Shown here: in pieces, positions 17,207-27,018 of the stretch
Layout of the letters: each line of letters starts with the position of its first letter
How positions within the stretch are numbered: the first letter of the stretch is position 1
Program-made: the position numbers and the translations under genes
Assembly (NCBI RefSeq): GCF_016428975.1
Contig: NZ_JAELTT010000002.1
Coordinates: 62,001 to 126,000, forward strand
DNA length: 64,000 bases
From: Dyella sp. ASV21
GTDB lineage: Bacteria > Pseudomonadota > Gammaproteobacteria > Xanthomonadales > Rhodanobacteraceae
Direction: 5' to 3'
The notes under the pieces: generated by a model
The model's input: only the letters and a program-made list of their open reading frames with translations
Told to the model about the DNA's origin: nothing
Database searches by the model: none

Positions 17207-18238
17207 GTGAAGAAGACCGATTTCGATTTCGAGCTGCCCCCCGAGCTGATTGCCCAGGCACCCTTGGCCGAGCGTTCGGCCAGCCGCCTGCTGGTGCTGG
17301 ATGTGGACGGCCAGACGCGGCAGGACCGCATGTTCCGTGACCTGCCGCAGTTCCTGCGCGAGGGTGACCTGCTGGTCTTCAACGACACCCGCGTACTACC
17401 GGCGCGCCTGTACGGGCGCAAGGAAAGCGGCGGGGCGGTCGAGATCCTGATTGAGCGCGTGACCGGTACACACGAGGCCACCGTGCAGTTGGGCGTGAGC
17501 AAAAAGCCCAAGGAAGGTGGCCGTATCGAACTGGCGGACGGCAGCTTTGCCGTGGTGCTGGGGCGTGAGGGGCCCTTCTTCCAACTGCGCTTTGAATCGC
17601 CTGATCCGCTGGAGCGCCTGCTGCTGCGCCTGGGGGAAATGCCCTTGCCGCCATACATCGAGCGCCACGCCGATGCCAGCGACATGGAGCGCTATCAGAC
17701 CGTGTTTGCCCGCTCGCCGGGCGCGGTGGCCGCGCCCACCGCCGGGCTGCATTTCGACGAAGCCACGCTGGCGCTGCTGCGTGAACGCGGCATCCAGTTC
17801 GGCTATGTGACCTTGCATGTGGGAGCGGGCACCTTCCAGCCGGTGCGCGCGGACGACATCAAGGATCACCAGATGCACCGCGAGTGGCTTAACGTGGGGG
17901 CTGGCCTGGTGGAGCAGATACGCCGCACGCGCGCCGCGGGTGGTCGCGTGTTCGCCGTGGGTACCACGGTGGTGCGCGCGCTGGAGAGTGCCAGTCGCGA
18001 TGGCGAATTGCAGCCCTTTGCCGGCGAAACCCAGATCTTCATTTTTCCGGGCTACAAGTTCAGCAGCATCGACGGCCTGCTCACCAACTTCCACTTGCCC
18101 CAATCGACCCTGCTGATGCTGGTGTCCGCGTTGGCCGGGCGGGATTTCATGCTGGCCTCCTACCGCCATGCGGTGGAGCAGAAATACCGCTTTTTCTCCT
18201 ATGGCGACGCCATGTTGATCTTGCCGCAGGGCGGCTGA
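17207..18238 (+). CDS. queA: S-adenosylmethionine:tRNA ribosyltransferase-isomerase
   Basis: A 343-residue cytosolic enzyme that transfers and rearranges the ribose of SAM onto 7-aminomethyl-7-deazaguanine in tRNA, giving epoxyqueuosine at the wobble position. Family motifs are intact: the start [50 protein letters not shown] and [12 protein letters not shown]. The length is close to the E. coli enzyme (356). The start is GTG at 17207. Together with tgt it forms the queuosine cluster, in the usual order ahead of yajC-secDF. Confidence 0.97.
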   Translation: MKKTDFDFELPPELIAQAPLAERSASRLLVLDVDGQTRQDRMFRDLPQFLREGDLLVFNDTRVLPARLYGRKESGGAVEILIERVTGTHEATVQLGVSKKPKEGGRIELADGSFAVVLGREGPFFQLRFESPDPLERLLLRLGEMPLPPYIERHADASDMERYQTVFARSPGAVAAPTAGLHFDEATLALLRERGIQFGYVTLHVGAGTFQPVRADDIKDHQMHREWLNVGAGLVEQIRRTRAAGGRVFAVGTTVVRALESASRDGELQPFAGETQIFIFPGYKFSSIDGLLTNFHLPQSTLLMLVSALAGRDFMLASYRHAVEQKYRFFSYGDAMLILPQGG

Positions 18239-19459
<1,221 letters not shown>

Positions 19460-19693
19460 CGCCATAAGCGGCTCCATGCCGGTTGGCGCCGGAAGGGCGG
19501 CATGCCGCGATCGGGGAACCATCTGCCTGCCGCCCCGGTCCAGCCCCTTGGAATTGCCATCGGCCGCCGCCAACCCCTTGGCGGACGGTTCTTGTGACGC
19601 ATGCAGGCCCCGGGGGCGCATGGCATAATCCACGATCTTTTATCAGGTTTCGACGGAAATTCCCGTTGGAACCGCTACTTACGAGACAAGCTG

Positions 19694-20035
19694 ATGAATC
19701 TTACGACGTCCTTCGTGATCGCTCAGGCCGCTCCGGCCGCCGGCGCAGCCCAGGCACCGAACCCGATCATGACGTTCCTGCCGCTGATCCTGCTGTTCGT
19801 CGTGTTCTATTTCCTGATGATTCGTCCGCAGATGAAGCGCCAGAAAGAACACCGCACCATGGTGGCGGCGTTGTCCAAGGGCGACGAGGTGGTCACCAAC
19901 GGTGGCATCGCCGGCAAGGTGGCCGACGTGGGTGAGAGCTTCATCACGGTCGAAATCGCGCCGAACGTGATGATCAAGCTGCAGAAGGGTGCCGTGCAGC
20001 AGGTGCTGCCCAAGGGCACGCTGAAGTCGTCCTGA
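19694..20035 (+). CDS. yajC: Sec translocon accessory protein YajC
   Basis: A 113-residue membrane protein with one helix (NPIMTFLPLILLFVVFYFLM) followed by the family hallmark IRPQMKRQKEH and a C-terminal domain containing GDEVVTNGGIAGKV. It associates with SecDF in the holotranslocon and is also linked to AcrB. ATG at 19694 gives the normal length; a longer upstream reading frame is not supported. The 234-base gap after tgt contains nothing I can identify beyond a probable promoter. Confidence 0.97.
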   Translation: MNLTTSFVIAQAAPAAGAAQAPNPIMTFLPLILLFVVFYFLMIRPQMKRQKEHRTMVAALSKGDEVVTNGGIAGKVADVGESFITVEIAPNVMIKLQKGAVQQVLPKGTLKSS

Positions 20036-20124
20036 CGACTTGCCGGGGCGGAGGGGTCCCGGTCCATCCGATGCATTGCTCGCCGCGGCCGGCCTCAGGC
20101 CGCGGCTTTTGACGGATTCAAGGC

Positions 20125-21996
20125 ATGAGTGATTTTCCACGCTGGAAATATGCGCTGGTCGCCATCGTATTGGTGCTCGGCATTGTCTATGCGTTGCCCA
20201 ACGCGTTCCTGCCGGTACCTGCCGTGCAGATCACGGCCAACCGCAACGGCACCGTCGACCAGGCGCTCGAGCAGAAGGTCGTCGCGGCCCTTGCGCAGGC
20301 GAACATCGCCAACACGGGCATCGAGATCAAGGGCGACCACCTGCTCGCCAGCTTCTCCAATGCCGATGTGCAGAAGAGCGCTGCCGATAGCATCAAGGCG
20401 GCCCTGGGCGATGACTACACGGTAGCGTTCAATCTCAAGCCCACCGTGCCGGCCTGGCTCACCGCCATCGGCGCCAAGTCGATGCCGCTGGGCCTGGACT
20501 TGCAGGGTGGCGTGCACTTTCTCATGCAGGTCGATCAGAACGATGTGATCGACAAGCAGGAAACGCGCTATGCCGACGATATCCGCAGCCTGCTGCGTGA
20601 AAAGAACATTCGCTATGAGTCGGTGACGCGCAACGCGCAGCGCGGGCAGGGCGTATCGGTGGTGCTCAAGTCCGCCGAGGATCGCGCCGCGGCGGCGAAC
20701 ATCATCGCTACCGAATACCCCGATCTGACCGTGCAGGACGCGAGCGCCAGCGGCGATCGCTTCCCGTTGAATGCCGCGGTGCGCCCGGACAAGCTGCGTG
20801 AGCTGTCGCTCAACACCATTCGCCAGAACCTGGGCACCTTGCGCAATCGTATCAATGCGCTGGGTGTGTCCGAGCCGATCATCCAGCAGCAGGGCGACAG
20901 CCGCATCGTGGTCGAGCTGGCCGGCGTGCAGGACACCGCCGAAGCCAAGAAGCTGATCGGCGCGACCGCCACGCTGGAATATCGCGCCGGCTACGGTACG
21001 CCGCAGCAGGCGATGGACGTGGCCCGCTCGGGCATCGTTCCGCCGGATGCGCGCCTGTACAAGGGCCGCGAGGGTCAGCCTTACCTGCTCAGCAAGAACA
21101 TCATCGTCACCGGCGACCAGCTGGTGGATGCGTCCTCCACCTTCGACCAGCAGAGCGGTTCGCCCGCGGTGTCGGTGACGCTCAATGCGGTTGGCGCCAA
21201 GAAGATGCTGGACTTCACCACCGGTAACGTCGGCAAGCCGATGGGTGTGGTGTATGTGGAGCGCGTGGTCGAGACCAAGATCGTCGACGGTAAGGAAGTG
21301 CGTACGCCCAAGATCACCGAAGAGGTGATCAACTACGCCACCATCAATGGTGTGTTCGGCAAGAACTTCCAGACCACCGGCCTGCGCAGCCCGAAGGAAG
21401 CCTCCGAGTTGGCGCTGCTGCTCAAGGGCGGCTCGCTGGCCGCGCCGATCGACATCGTCGAAGAGCGCGTGATCGGCCCGAGCCTGGGTCAGGAAAACAT
21501 CCAGAAGGGCCTGCGTGCCGTCACCCTGGGCCTGGCCCTGGTGCTGCTTGCGGCCGCGTTCTACTACAAGCTGTTCGGTCTGGTGGCCGACGTGGCGCTG
21601 TTCTTCAACCTGGTGATTCTGGTGGCGGTAATGTCCGCCGTGGGCGTCACGCTCACCATGCCGGGCATTGCCGGTATCGTGCTGACCCTGGGTATGGCGA
21701 TTGACGCCAACGTGCTCATCTGCGAACGCGTAAGAGAAGAGTTGCGCAATGGTTCCTCGCCGCTGGCGGCTATTCGCGCCGGTTACGACAAGGCCTGGGC
21801 CACCATTCTCGACGCCAACGTCACCCACCTTATCGCCGCACTGGCTCTGACCACGATGGGCTCGGGTCCGATCAAGGGCTTCGGCGTGACGTTGCTGATC
21901 GGCATCCTCACCTCGATGTTCACCTCGGTCACCGTGACGCACGCCATCACGGCGCTGATCCACGGTCATCGCAAGCTCAAGACGCTGTCGGTCTGA
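20125..21996 (+). CDS. secD: protein translocase subunit SecD
   Basis: A 623-residue inner-membrane protein, typical of the family. An N-terminal helix starts near residue 10, a large periplasmic domain includes the LGLDLQGGVHF motif, and five more helices lie in the C-terminal third with the RND-like segments GMAIDANVLICERVREE and FGVTLLIGILTSMFTSV. With SecF it uses the proton-motive force to pull exported proteins out of the SecYEG channel. It lies 89 bases after yajC and 16 bases before secF. Confidence 0.98.
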   Translation: MSDFPRWKYALVAIVLVLGIVYALPNAFLPVPAVQITANRNGTVDQALEQKVVAALAQANIANTGIEIKGDHLLASFSNADVQKSAADSIKAALGDDYTVAFNLKPTVPAWLTAIGAKSMPLGLDLQGGVHFLMQVDQNDVIDKQETRYADDIRSLLREKNIRYESVTRNAQRGQGVSVVLKSAEDRAAAANIIATEYPDLTVQDASASGDRFPLNAAVRPDKLRELSLNTIRQNLGTLRNRINALGVSEPIIQQQGDSRIVVELAGVQDTAEAKKLIGATATLEYRAGYGTPQQAMDVARSGIVPPDARLYKGREGQPYLLSKNIIVTGDQLVDASSTFDQQSGSPAVSVTLNAVGAKKMLDFTTGNVGKPMGVVYVERVVETKIVDGKEVRTPKITEEVINYATINGVFGKNFQTTGLRSPKEASELALLLKGGSLAAPIDIVEERVIGPSLGQENIQKGLRAVTLGLALVLLAAAFYYKLFGLVADVALFFNLVILVAVMSAVGVTLTMPGIAGIVLTLGMAIDANVLICERVREELRNGSSPLAAIRAGYDKAWATILDANVTHLIAALALTTMGSGPIKGFGVTLLIGILTSMFTSVTVTHAITALIHGHRKLKTLSV

Positions 21997-22012
21997 AGAG
22001 GAACAGACACCT

Positions 22013-22969
22013 ATGGAAATCTTCAACCACAACGCCAATGTGAACTTCCTCGGTATGAGGAAGATCAGCGTGGGTATCGCCATCCTGCTGATGCTTGCCT
22101 CCATCGCGCTGATCGCCGTGAAAGGCCTCAACTACGGTCTCGACTTCACCGGCGGTGTATCGCTGGTAGTGGACTACGAGAACCCGGTGACCACCGTCGA
22201 AGTGCAGGAGGCCCTGGACAAGGGTGGCATCGAGCATTCACTGGTGGCCAGCCTCGGCGGCACGCGCGAAGTATCGGTGCGCTTCCAGCCCACCGCCGCA
22301 ATGAAGGACGAGGCGGGCAAGGTCAACCTGGACAAGGTGTCGGCGGTGACTACCGCAGTGCTCAAGGCCGCTCGCGCGGATGTGAGCGTCAAGAGCCGCG
22401 ACTACGTCAGTTCTACCGTGGGCGATGAGCTTCGCAGTGACGGTGTGATCGCCGCCATCGTGGTGGTACTCGGCATCGGCTTATACCTGGGCATCCGCTT
22501 CGAGTGGCGTTTCGCGGTGGCGGCCATTGCCACCGAGGCGCACGACGCGCTGGTGACGGTGGGCATCTTCGCGCTTACCCAGCGTGAGTTTGACCTGACG
22601 GTGCTGGCCTCGGTGCTGGCGGTGATCGGTTACTCGATCAACGACAAGGTGGTGGTGTTCGACCGCGTGCGTGAGCTGTTCCGCCTGGCCCGCAAGGCCG
22701 AGCCGGAGGAGATCCTCAACCGTTCGATCAACAACACGCTGTCGCGAACCATCATCACCGCGCTGTTCACGGCCATCACCATGGCGGCGCTGTATTTCTT
22801 CGGTGGCCCGGTGGTGCACGGCTTCGCCATCACCATGTTGATCGGCATCCTGGTGGGTACGCTGTCCTCGATCTTCGTGGCGAGCCCGATCCTGCTGTGG
22901 CTGGGCGTGTCCAAGCAGGACCTGATGCCCAAGTCCAAGGAAAACCCGGAGCTGGCGCGCCGTCCATAA
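22013..22969 (+). CDS. secF: protein translocase subunit SecF
   Basis: A 318-residue inner-membrane protein (E. coli 323). The first helix starts near residue 20 and is followed by LNYGLDFTGGVSL, the SecF counterpart of the SecD motif. The C-terminal helices include VIGYSINDKVVVFDRVRE and the NTLSRTIITALFT element. It forms the SecDF complex with the upstream gene. A strong terminator follows, closing the queA-tgt-yajC-secD-secF unit. Confidence 0.98.
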   Translation: MEIFNHNANVNFLGMRKISVGIAILLMLASIALIAVKGLNYGLDFTGGVSLVVDYENPVTTVEVQEALDKGGIEHSLVASLGGTREVSVRFQPTAAMKDEAGKVNLDKVSAVTTAVLKAARADVSVKSRDYVSSTVGDELRSDGVIAAIVVVLGIGLYLGIRFEWRFAVAAIATEAHDALVTVGIFALTQREFDLTVLASVLAVIGYSINDKVVVFDRVRELFRLARKAEPEEILNRSINNTLSRTIITALFTAITMAALYFFGGPVVHGFAITMLIGILVGTLSSIFVASPILLWLGVSKQDLMPKSKENPELARRP

Positions 22970-22994
22970 GCATCGGCAGCCACCCCGCTCAAGC

Positions 22995-23026
22995 AAACGG
23001 CCCGGTTTTCCGGGCCGTTTTTTTTT
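22995..23026 (+). terminator. rho-independent terminator of secF
   Basis: Perfect 10-bp stem (22996-23005 with 23010-23019), TTTT loop, then a T run to 23026. It sits 26 bases past the secF stop. Confidence 0.95.
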
Positions 23027-23227
23027 GCGTCCTTTTGTGGCGAACGGCCTGTCTTGTGTGGCGGACAGCCGGGCGTTTTCAGCAGCCTATGGGCGGGGCG
23101 CCATGGGGATCTTTCCCAAGAAAATTCCAGTCTTTCAGCAAGCTAACGCCGTTTTCGCCGTCGGTCGACGTAGGAATGCGGCCTGCAAAGTACTTCCTTT
23201 CTTCAGACTGAAGATGTGAATTTATTG

Positions 23228-23456
23228 TTGACAGATCGTAAGAAATAACCCATGTTCGTAGTTACTTCCTGTTTCAAGCGCGAAACATTGCGATGACAGG
23301 AGGCGCGCAGGCCGGGCGAATACGCGGGCCGTGTGGGGGGGGGTCTGCTGGGGGAGCCTTCAGATTCGAACCTGACGACTTTTGGTCAACCGGCGTAGCC
23401 GCGTGGACCCGGCATTGTTTTGCCCATTTTCGGGTTTTTTCGGGGAGAAACGTTTG
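23228..23456 (+). promoter_or_regulatory. probable promoter and conserved leader of TonB-dependent receptor 1
   Basis: TTGACA at 23228-23233 opens a segment shared with the upstream region of the second receptor: TTGACA-N3-CGTAAGAAATA-R-CCC, then GGGTCTGCTGGGGGAGCC with TTCAGATTC close behind (23340-23367), then a GCCC/GGG-rich stretch and CGGGGAGA just before the start codon. The total is about 229 nt against 223 nt for the other copy. No perfect -10 hexamer is visible 17 bases from TTGACA. The rest of the 487-base gap after secF (23027-23227) shows no gene. Confidence 0.5.
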
Positions 23457-26400
23457 ATGAGTTCGAATAAGTTGAATGGCCTGGTGCTGCGACGCTCGAC
23501 GCTCGCCATTGCCATGACCATGGGTCTGGCGGGCGCGGCGTTCGCACAGTCGACCACCGGTACCATCTTTGGCCAGGCAGAAGCCGGCGAAACGGTGACC
23601 GTGTCCGGTTCCACCGGCATCACCCGTTCGGTGACCGTCGATAACTCGGGTCGTTACCGCATTGCCAACCTGCCGCTGGGCACGTACTCCGTGCAGCTGC
23701 AGAAGGGTGGCTCGACCGTCGATACCCGCAACAATGTTTCCATTACGGTGAACGCGGGTACCGAAGTGTCCTTCGTGAGCGCCGATGCGAAGGCATTGTC
23801 CGCCGTGACCGTGACCGCCAATGCGCTGCCGGCGATCGACGTGTCGTCGGTCGATTCGCGCACCGTGGTGACCTCGCAGGACCTGGAGCGCTTGCCGCTG
23901 GGTCGTAGCGCCGAAGCCATCGCACTGCTGGCGCCGGGCGTGGTGCCGGGTAGCGGCTACTTCTCCGGCCAGTCCGCTGGTTCGTCGGTGGTGTCGTTCG
24001 GTGGTTCCGCTGTCAGCGAGAACGCCTACTACATCAACGGCTACAACAGCTCCGACCCACTGAAGAACCTGGGCGGTATCGGTCTGCCGTACGGCGCGAT
24101 CGACCAGCAGGAAATCTACACCGGTGGTTACAGCGCCATGTACGGTCGTTCGGACGGTGGCGTGATCAGCCAGGTCGGCAAGCGCGGCACGAACGACTGG
24201 CACTTCGGTGGCCAGGTGCTGTGGTCGCCGCGGTTCCTCGCCGAGTCGCCCAGGGACGTCTATTTCCCGAACAATGCGCTGCCGGCCGGCTACGGTTACA
24301 CCAACAAGAGCCAGCCGGGCACGCTGTACCGCTCGCGCAAGGACAACGTGAAGTGGAACAACACCTACAGCGCTTACATGGGTGGTCCGCTGATTCAGGA
24401 CAAGCTGTACCTGTTCGTGGCGGCTGAAGCTGAGAAGCAGGAAGGCAAGTCGACGTCCTCGTCCACGGCGGCGGTGCCGGCCAACACGTACTACACGTAC
24501 AAGATTCCCAAGTACTACACCAAGCTCGACTGGAACATCAACGACAGCAACATCCTCGAGCTGACGAGCATTTCCAACAAGACCGAGTACAGCGGTGACC
24601 TGTATCGCTACAACTACGCCACGGGCGTGGAAAGCAGCCTGGCCGGTCACGACACGTCAACCAAGACGGGTTCGGACATCTACATCGGCAAGTACACCAG
24701 CTATATCACCGACAACCTGACGTTCTCGGCGACGTATGGCCAGAACTACGCGATCGACTATTCGAACACGCCGGGCCTGACCACCACGCAGAACTACCTT
24801 AGCGGCGTCACCAACCAGAACCCGGCCTATACCGGCGGCACGCCGATTCGTAACAGCAACACCGTGCTGTACGTGAAGGACCCGGGCGCGAAGAACAAGA
24901 CCCACGGTCTGCGCCTCGACCTTGAGTACAAGTTGGGCGATCACCTGCTGTCGGCTGGTATCGACAACATGCACTACAAGGCCACCAACGAAGGCCAGCA
25001 GATCAGCGGTCCGGGCTACGCGTGGATTTACTACAAGGCGGCGACCGGCAAGGAGAATGTGCCGATCCAGCCGGCCTTCGGCGTTGGCGCTCCGGGTGGT
25101 AAGGGTTACTACACCGCTCGCTACGTGTTCTCCACCACCACCAGCATGGCGGTGGACCAGAAGGCGCAGTACATCGAGGACACCTGGCAGATCAATGATC
25201 GCTGGATGGTGAAGCTCGGCCTGCGTGACGACCAGTTCACCAACTACAACAGCGCTGCGGTGAAGTACGTCGACCAGAAGGACCAGTGGGCGCCGCGTCT
25301 GGGCTTCAGCTGGGACGTGTTCGGCGATTCCACCTTCAAGGTGTTCGGTAACCTCGGGCGCTACTACCTCGCGCTGCCCAACAGCGTGGCGATTCGCGGT
25401 GCCTCGGCCTCGACCTTCACTTACGAGTACTTCACCTATAGCGGCATCGATGCCAACGGTGCGCCGACCGGCCTGAAGCCGATGGGCCCGGGCCCGGTGT
25501 CGACCAACGGCGAATACGGCCAGGCGCCGGATGCGCATTCGGTCGCCGCGTCCAACCTGAAGTCGCAGTACCAGGATGAAGCCATCCTTGGCTTCAACAA
25601 GACGCTGGGCTCCAACTGGCTGTATGGCGCCAAGGTCACCGTGCGCAAGCTGCAGAGCGCGATCGACGACGTGTGCGATCCGGATGCGGTCGAAGCCAAA
25701 CTCGTCGCTACCGGCGTCAATCCGAAGAGCGTGGTGCTCCCGCACGGCTGCTTGATCTTCAACCCGGGCGAGACCAACGACTTCCTGTTGGCCAATGCCA
25801 ACGGCAGCGGCTACACCAAGGTCAGCATGTCGACCAAGGATTGGGGCTTCGCTTCGGGCGCCAAGCGCAAGTACTACGCACTGGACCTGTTCGTCGAGCA
25901 TCCGTTCGATGGCAAGTGGCAGGGTCGTGTGGATTACACCTTCTCGCGCAGCTACGGCAACACGGAAGGCCAGGTGCTCTCGACCATCGGTCAGGACGAC
26001 GTGTCCAAGACGCAAGACTGGGATACCCCGGCTCTGATGGAGAACAGCAATGGTGTGCTGTCCAACGACCGCACCCATCAGCTGAAGGCATTCGGCGCTT
26101 ACCAGATCGCCTCGGAATGGATGGTTTCCGGTGCGGTGCGTGTGATGTCCGGTGCGCCGAAGGCTTGCTTGGGCTACTACGGCGCCAATGAAGGTGATCC
26201 GTCGGGCTACAAGTCCAAGTACCGTTGGTGCGGCGGTCAGCCGTCGCCGCTGGGCAGCAACGGTCGCTTGCCGTGGACCAAGTTCCTCGACCTGGGCGTG
26301 AGCTATCGCCCGACCTGGGGCGACAAGAAGTTGGCGTTCAACATGAACGTGTTTAATGTGCTCAATGAGCGCAAGCCGACGGTGTTGGACGGCGTCTATG

Positions 26401-26495
26401 AAACCGGTCGCTACACTGTCTCCAACACCTACGGTGCCGCGCTGTACCAGACCGCACCGCGTTACGCCCGCTTCTCGGTGACTTACGACTTCTAA
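23457..26495 (+). CDS. Oar-like TonB-dependent receptor 1 with carboxypeptidase-regulatory-like domain
   Basis: A 1012-residue outer-membrane protein. Signal peptide at 1-30 ends AFA. A carboxypeptidase-regulatory-like beta-sandwich covers about 31-115 (TGTIFGQAEAGETVTV). The plug domain is at about 120-250 (VTSQDLERLPLGRSAEAI, then INGYNSSDPLKNLGG), followed by a long beta-barrel ending in a terminal Phe (FSVTYDF), the usual barrel signal. Oar-like receptors import or bind large substrates; the ligand is unknown and no clear Ton box was found. ATG at 23457 follows CGGGGAGA. It is a tandem paralogue of the next gene. Confidence 0.92.
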   Translation: MSSNKLNGLVLRRSTLAIAMTMGLAGAAFAQSTTGTIFGQAEAGETVTVSGSTGITRSVTVDNSGRYRIANLPLGTYSVQLQKGGSTVDTRNNVSITVNAGTEVSFVSADAKALSAVTVTANALPAIDVSSVDSRTVVTSQDLERLPLGRSAEAIALLAPGVVPGSGYFSGQSAGSSVVSFGGSAVSENAYYINGYNSSDPLKNLGGIGLPYGAIDQQEIYTGGYSAMYGRSDGGVISQVGKRGTNDWHFGGQVLWSPRFLAESPRDVYFPNNALPAGYGYTNKSQPGTLYRSRKDNVKWNNTYSAYMGGPLIQDKLYLFVAAEAEKQEGKSTSSSTAAVPANTYYTYKIPKYYTKLDWNINDSNILELTSISNKTEYSGDLYRYNYATGVESSLAGHDTSTKTGSDIYIGKYTSYITDNLTFSATYGQNYAIDYSNTPGLTTTQNYLSGVTNQNPAYTGGTPIRNSNTVLYVKDPGAKNKTHGLRLDLEYKLGDHLLSAGIDNMHYKATNEGQQISGPGYAWIYYKAATGKENVPIQPAFGVGAPGGKGYYTARYVFSTTTSMAVDQKAQYIEDTWQINDRWMVKLGLRDDQFTNYNSAAVKYVDQKDQWAPRLGFSWDVFGDSTFKVFGNLGRYYLALPNSVAIRGASASTFTYEYFTYSGIDANGAPTGLKPMGPGPVSTNGEYGQAPDAHSVAASNLKSQYQDEAILGFNKTLGSNWLYGAKVTVRKLQSAIDDVCDPDAVEAKLVATGVNPKSVVLPHGCLIFNPGETNDFLLANANGSGYTKVSMSTKDWGFASGAKRKYYALDLFVEHPFDGKWQGRVDYTFSRSYGNTEGQVLSTIGQDDVSKTQDWDTPALMENSNGVLSNDRTHQLKAFGAYQIASEWMVSGAVRVMSGAPKACLGYYGANEGDPSGYKSKYRWCGGQPSPLGSNGRLPWTKFLDLGVSYRPTWGDKKLAFNMNVFNVLNERKPTVLDGVYETGRYTVSNTYGAALYQTAPRYARFSVTYDF

Positions 26496-26609
26496 GTCGT
26501 ACCACCGATGCTTCCCACGCTTCGTGGCGTTTCCTTCCCGGGCGCCACGGGCAACGGGTGTGTAGGGCCACACCTACATTGCATGGTGCTTCCAAGGCGT
26601 GTTGCACAG

Positions 26610-26639
26610 AACCACCGGCTTAGGCCGGTGGTTTTTTTT
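26610..26639 (+). terminator. rho-independent terminator of receptor 1
   Basis: Perfect 10-bp stem (26610-26619 with 26624-26633), 4-base loop, then a run of T. The second receptor is therefore probably transcribed separately. Confidence 0.93.
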
Positions 26640-26795
26640 CGACAAAATTTTACGCAGCCACGGTCGTTGGAAATTTCGTTTCAGGCGAGATTTTTTCTTG
26701 TAGGACAAATATTTGGCGTTAGGTAAGTGCTTGCATAGTCGTTGATATGGGCCAATGTTCGGGAATTTTGCTCCGCAGCAAATATTAAAGCTGTG

Positions 26796-27018
26796 TTGAC
26801 ACGGCGTAAGAAATAGCCCTACTTTCGCTACATATTTCGCTTACGTCAGCTTCACTTAAGCTTACAAGCGGGGTGCGCAAGGAATTGCGCTGGCGCGTGC
26901 AGGGTGGGATCTGCAGGGGGAGCCTCTTTCAGATTCACGTCCAGACGCATCTGGCTGGCCGGGCTTCGGCTGGCACGGCTTTTTTGCCCTCTTGGGCATT
27001 TACGGGGAGATCCAATCG
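26796..27018 (+). promoter_or_regulatory. probable promoter and conserved leader of TonB-dependent receptor 2
   Basis: TTGACA at 26796-26801 begins the second copy of the leader shared with receptor 1: CGTAAGAAATA-R-CCC, then GGGATCTGCAGGGGGAGCCT and TTCAGATTC (26906-26936), then GCCC/GGGC and CGGGGAGA before the ATG. The preceding stretch 26640-26795 is noticeably AT-richer than the surrounding genes and contains no reading frame I believe. Function of the leader is unknown; a shared mRNA structure or regulator site is inferred from conservation between copies. Confidence 0.5.

Noticed and set aside
14767-17685. Minus-strand frame of 972 codons opposite the helical-repeat protein and queA
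   Set aside because: Covers parts of two well-supported plus-strand genes and has shadow-type composition.
20095-22131. Minus-strand frame of 678 codons opposite secD
   Set aside because: secD is certain by motifs and synteny; the frame is a GC-codon shadow.
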